NCBI GenBank assembly: GCA_003151275.1
Contig: PLXC01000063.1
Location: forward strand, 1 to 64,000
DNA from: Candidatus Melainabacteria bacterium
GTDB lineage: Bacteria; Cyanobacteriota; Vampirovibrionia; Obscuribacterales; Obscuribacteraceae
DNA length: 64,000 nucleotides
Direction of reading: 5' to 3'
In this document: one piece after another, positions 63,210-64,000 of the stretch
Numbering within the stretch: the first letter of the stretch is position 1
How the letters are laid out: the number at the start of each line of letters is the position of its first letter
Notes under the pieces: generated by a model
Told to the model about the DNA's origin: nothing
Seen by the model: the letters and a program-made list of their open reading frames with translations, nothing else
Database searches by the model: none
Position numbers and translations under genes: made by a program

Positions 63210-64000
63210 GTGAACTCAAACATTTGGACACTTAAAGACAAAATCGCTCTAGTTACTGGCGCATCCAAAGGCATCGGTCTTGCCGTTGCTGAGGAGTTTC
63301 TCAATCTGGGAGCGGAAGTGATTGCCGTCGCCCGAACAATGGACACCTTAGAACAAGCGTACTCGAGTCTCCGAAGCGACACCAATCGAGTCCATCTGGT
63401 AGCGGCGGATGTTACCGATCCCGCCGGGCGAAATGCGGTCTTCGCGGAGGCGCAGAAGCTGGGACGCTTGGATATTGTCGTCAATAATGTCGGCACAAAT
63501 ATCCGCAAGAAGATAATGGATTACACAACGGATGAGCTAAACTCCATCCTGAACACAAACCTGATGTCCGCGCTAGAAATTTGCCGTGGAGCCAATCCAT
63601 TGTTGTTGAAAGGAAAAGAAGCAACCGTCATCTTCCTTTCCTCTATGGCTGCATTCGGTTCTGTTGGCTCCGGTGTCATATACGGTGCCACTAAGGCCGC
63701 TCTCAACCAGGCAACTCGTTCATTGGCTCACGAATGGTCCATCCACAACATCCGGGTCAATGCGGTGGCACCAGGATATATTGAAACACCACTGGTCGAA
63801 GGTTTATTGAGTCGTCCTCGAATTCGCGAGGCGCTTGAGCAGCGTGCGATGCTTAAGCGCATTGGTCAGCCTGAGGAAGTAGCGGCGGTCGTGGCTTTTC
63901 TAGCAATGCCCGCTTCCTCTTACATCACGGGACAAATCATTATCGTTGATGGCGGCACAACTGCTCATTACTTGGACATGCAAGAACTAATCGCACAAAA
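63210..64000 (+). CDS. Short-chain dehydrogenase/reductase (partial, runs off the window)
   Basis: Begins at GTG 63210 after a GGGGG tract and is open to the window end (263 codons seen). Classical [11 protein letters not shown] cofactor motif, NNVGTN, catalytic Ser in [14 protein letters not shown] (Tyr and Lys), and [16 protein letters not shown](P)H-dependent; resembles tropinone-reductase-like/gluconate-dehydrogenase-like SDRs. Only the last few residues should be missing. Confidence 0.95.
   Translation, partial: MNSNIWTLKDKIALVTGASKGIGLAVAEEFLNLGAEVIAVARTMDTLEQAYSSLRSDTNRVHLVAADVTDPAGRNAVFAEAQKLGRLDIVVNNVGTNIRKKIMDYTTDELNSILNTNLMSALEICRGANPLLLKGKEATVIFLSSMAAFGSVGSGVIYGATKAALNQATRSLAHEWSIHNIRVNAVAPGYIETPLVEGLLSRPRIREALEQRAMLKRIGQPEEVAAVVAFLAMPASSYITGQIIIVDGGTTAHYLDMQELIAQ

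Overview
The window is a gene-dense bacterial chromosome segment of moderate GC. It carries single-copy housekeeping genes (valS, efp, accB, accC, a class I DAHP synthase, topB, a CAT-anticodon tRNA) set among many signalling and envelope genes. The gene order efp-accB-accC is the one seen in cyanobacteria. The rest of the content fits a non-photosynthetic cyanobacterial relative such as Candidatus Obscuribacter (Melainabacteria/Vampirovibrionia): many Ser/Thr kinases, DUF4388 proteins, TPR proteins, and secreted hydrolases with low-complexity linkers. This assignment is inference from gene content; no marker gene was compared.

Layout. 0-4 kb: a frameshifted inositol-monophosphatase-family gene, a short tandem repeat, a transposase-like zinc-ribbon/winged-helix protein and a tandem AAA ATPase. 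4.3-9.3 kb: a strong sigma70 promoter and wall/glycan proteins (a lysozyme-like plus CHAP/NlpC-like protein, a GH76-like hydrolase, a glycine-zipper protein). 9.5-14.8 kb: a histidine acid phosphatase, a two-repeat secreted protein, a queuosine-precursor transporter, TPR proteins, an NTF2-like secreted protein and a tRNA. 15-23.4 kb: four tandem transmembrane Ser/Thr kinases, each with an N-terminal Cys ribbon, kinase domain, one membrane helix and C-terminal leucine-rich repeats, followed by a nested-hairpin element. 23.5-29.8 kb: efp-accB-accC-nitrilase on the minus strand, divergent from valS. 29.8-33.3 kb: a TPR protein, a YedK/HMCES protein, a Phd/PIN toxin-antitoxin pair and a small His-rich exported protein.

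33.3-43.3 kb looks like one functional neighbourhood. Two paralogous membrane proteins carry 5 and 8 copies of a motif of the form (K/R)T(M/L/I/N)x(D/E). They flank a TadE/TadE/TadG pilus-type cluster and sit beside a stand-alone FHA-domain protein and another Ser/Thr kinase. FHA domains bind phosphothreonine, and at least one well-studied FHA domain prefers Asp at +3, so I propose the motif arrays are multivalent kinase substrates and FHA docking sites. This is the best candidate here for an undescribed system.

43.4-59.3 kb: two DUF4388/degenerate-GGDEF proteins, an Hpt-REC-REC-GGDEF-like regulator, a methyltransferase and a membrane sulfatase-like protein arranged divergently, a TPR protein, DAHP synthase, a Lys/Ala-rich secreted protein, topoisomerase III, and an ArsR/AHSA1 pair with palindromic operators. 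59.4-64 kb: an esterase sandwiched between two copies of an unknown domain, an unknown protein and a short-chain dehydrogenase that runs off the window end. No rRNA, CRISPR array, prophage or complete insertion sequence was seen.
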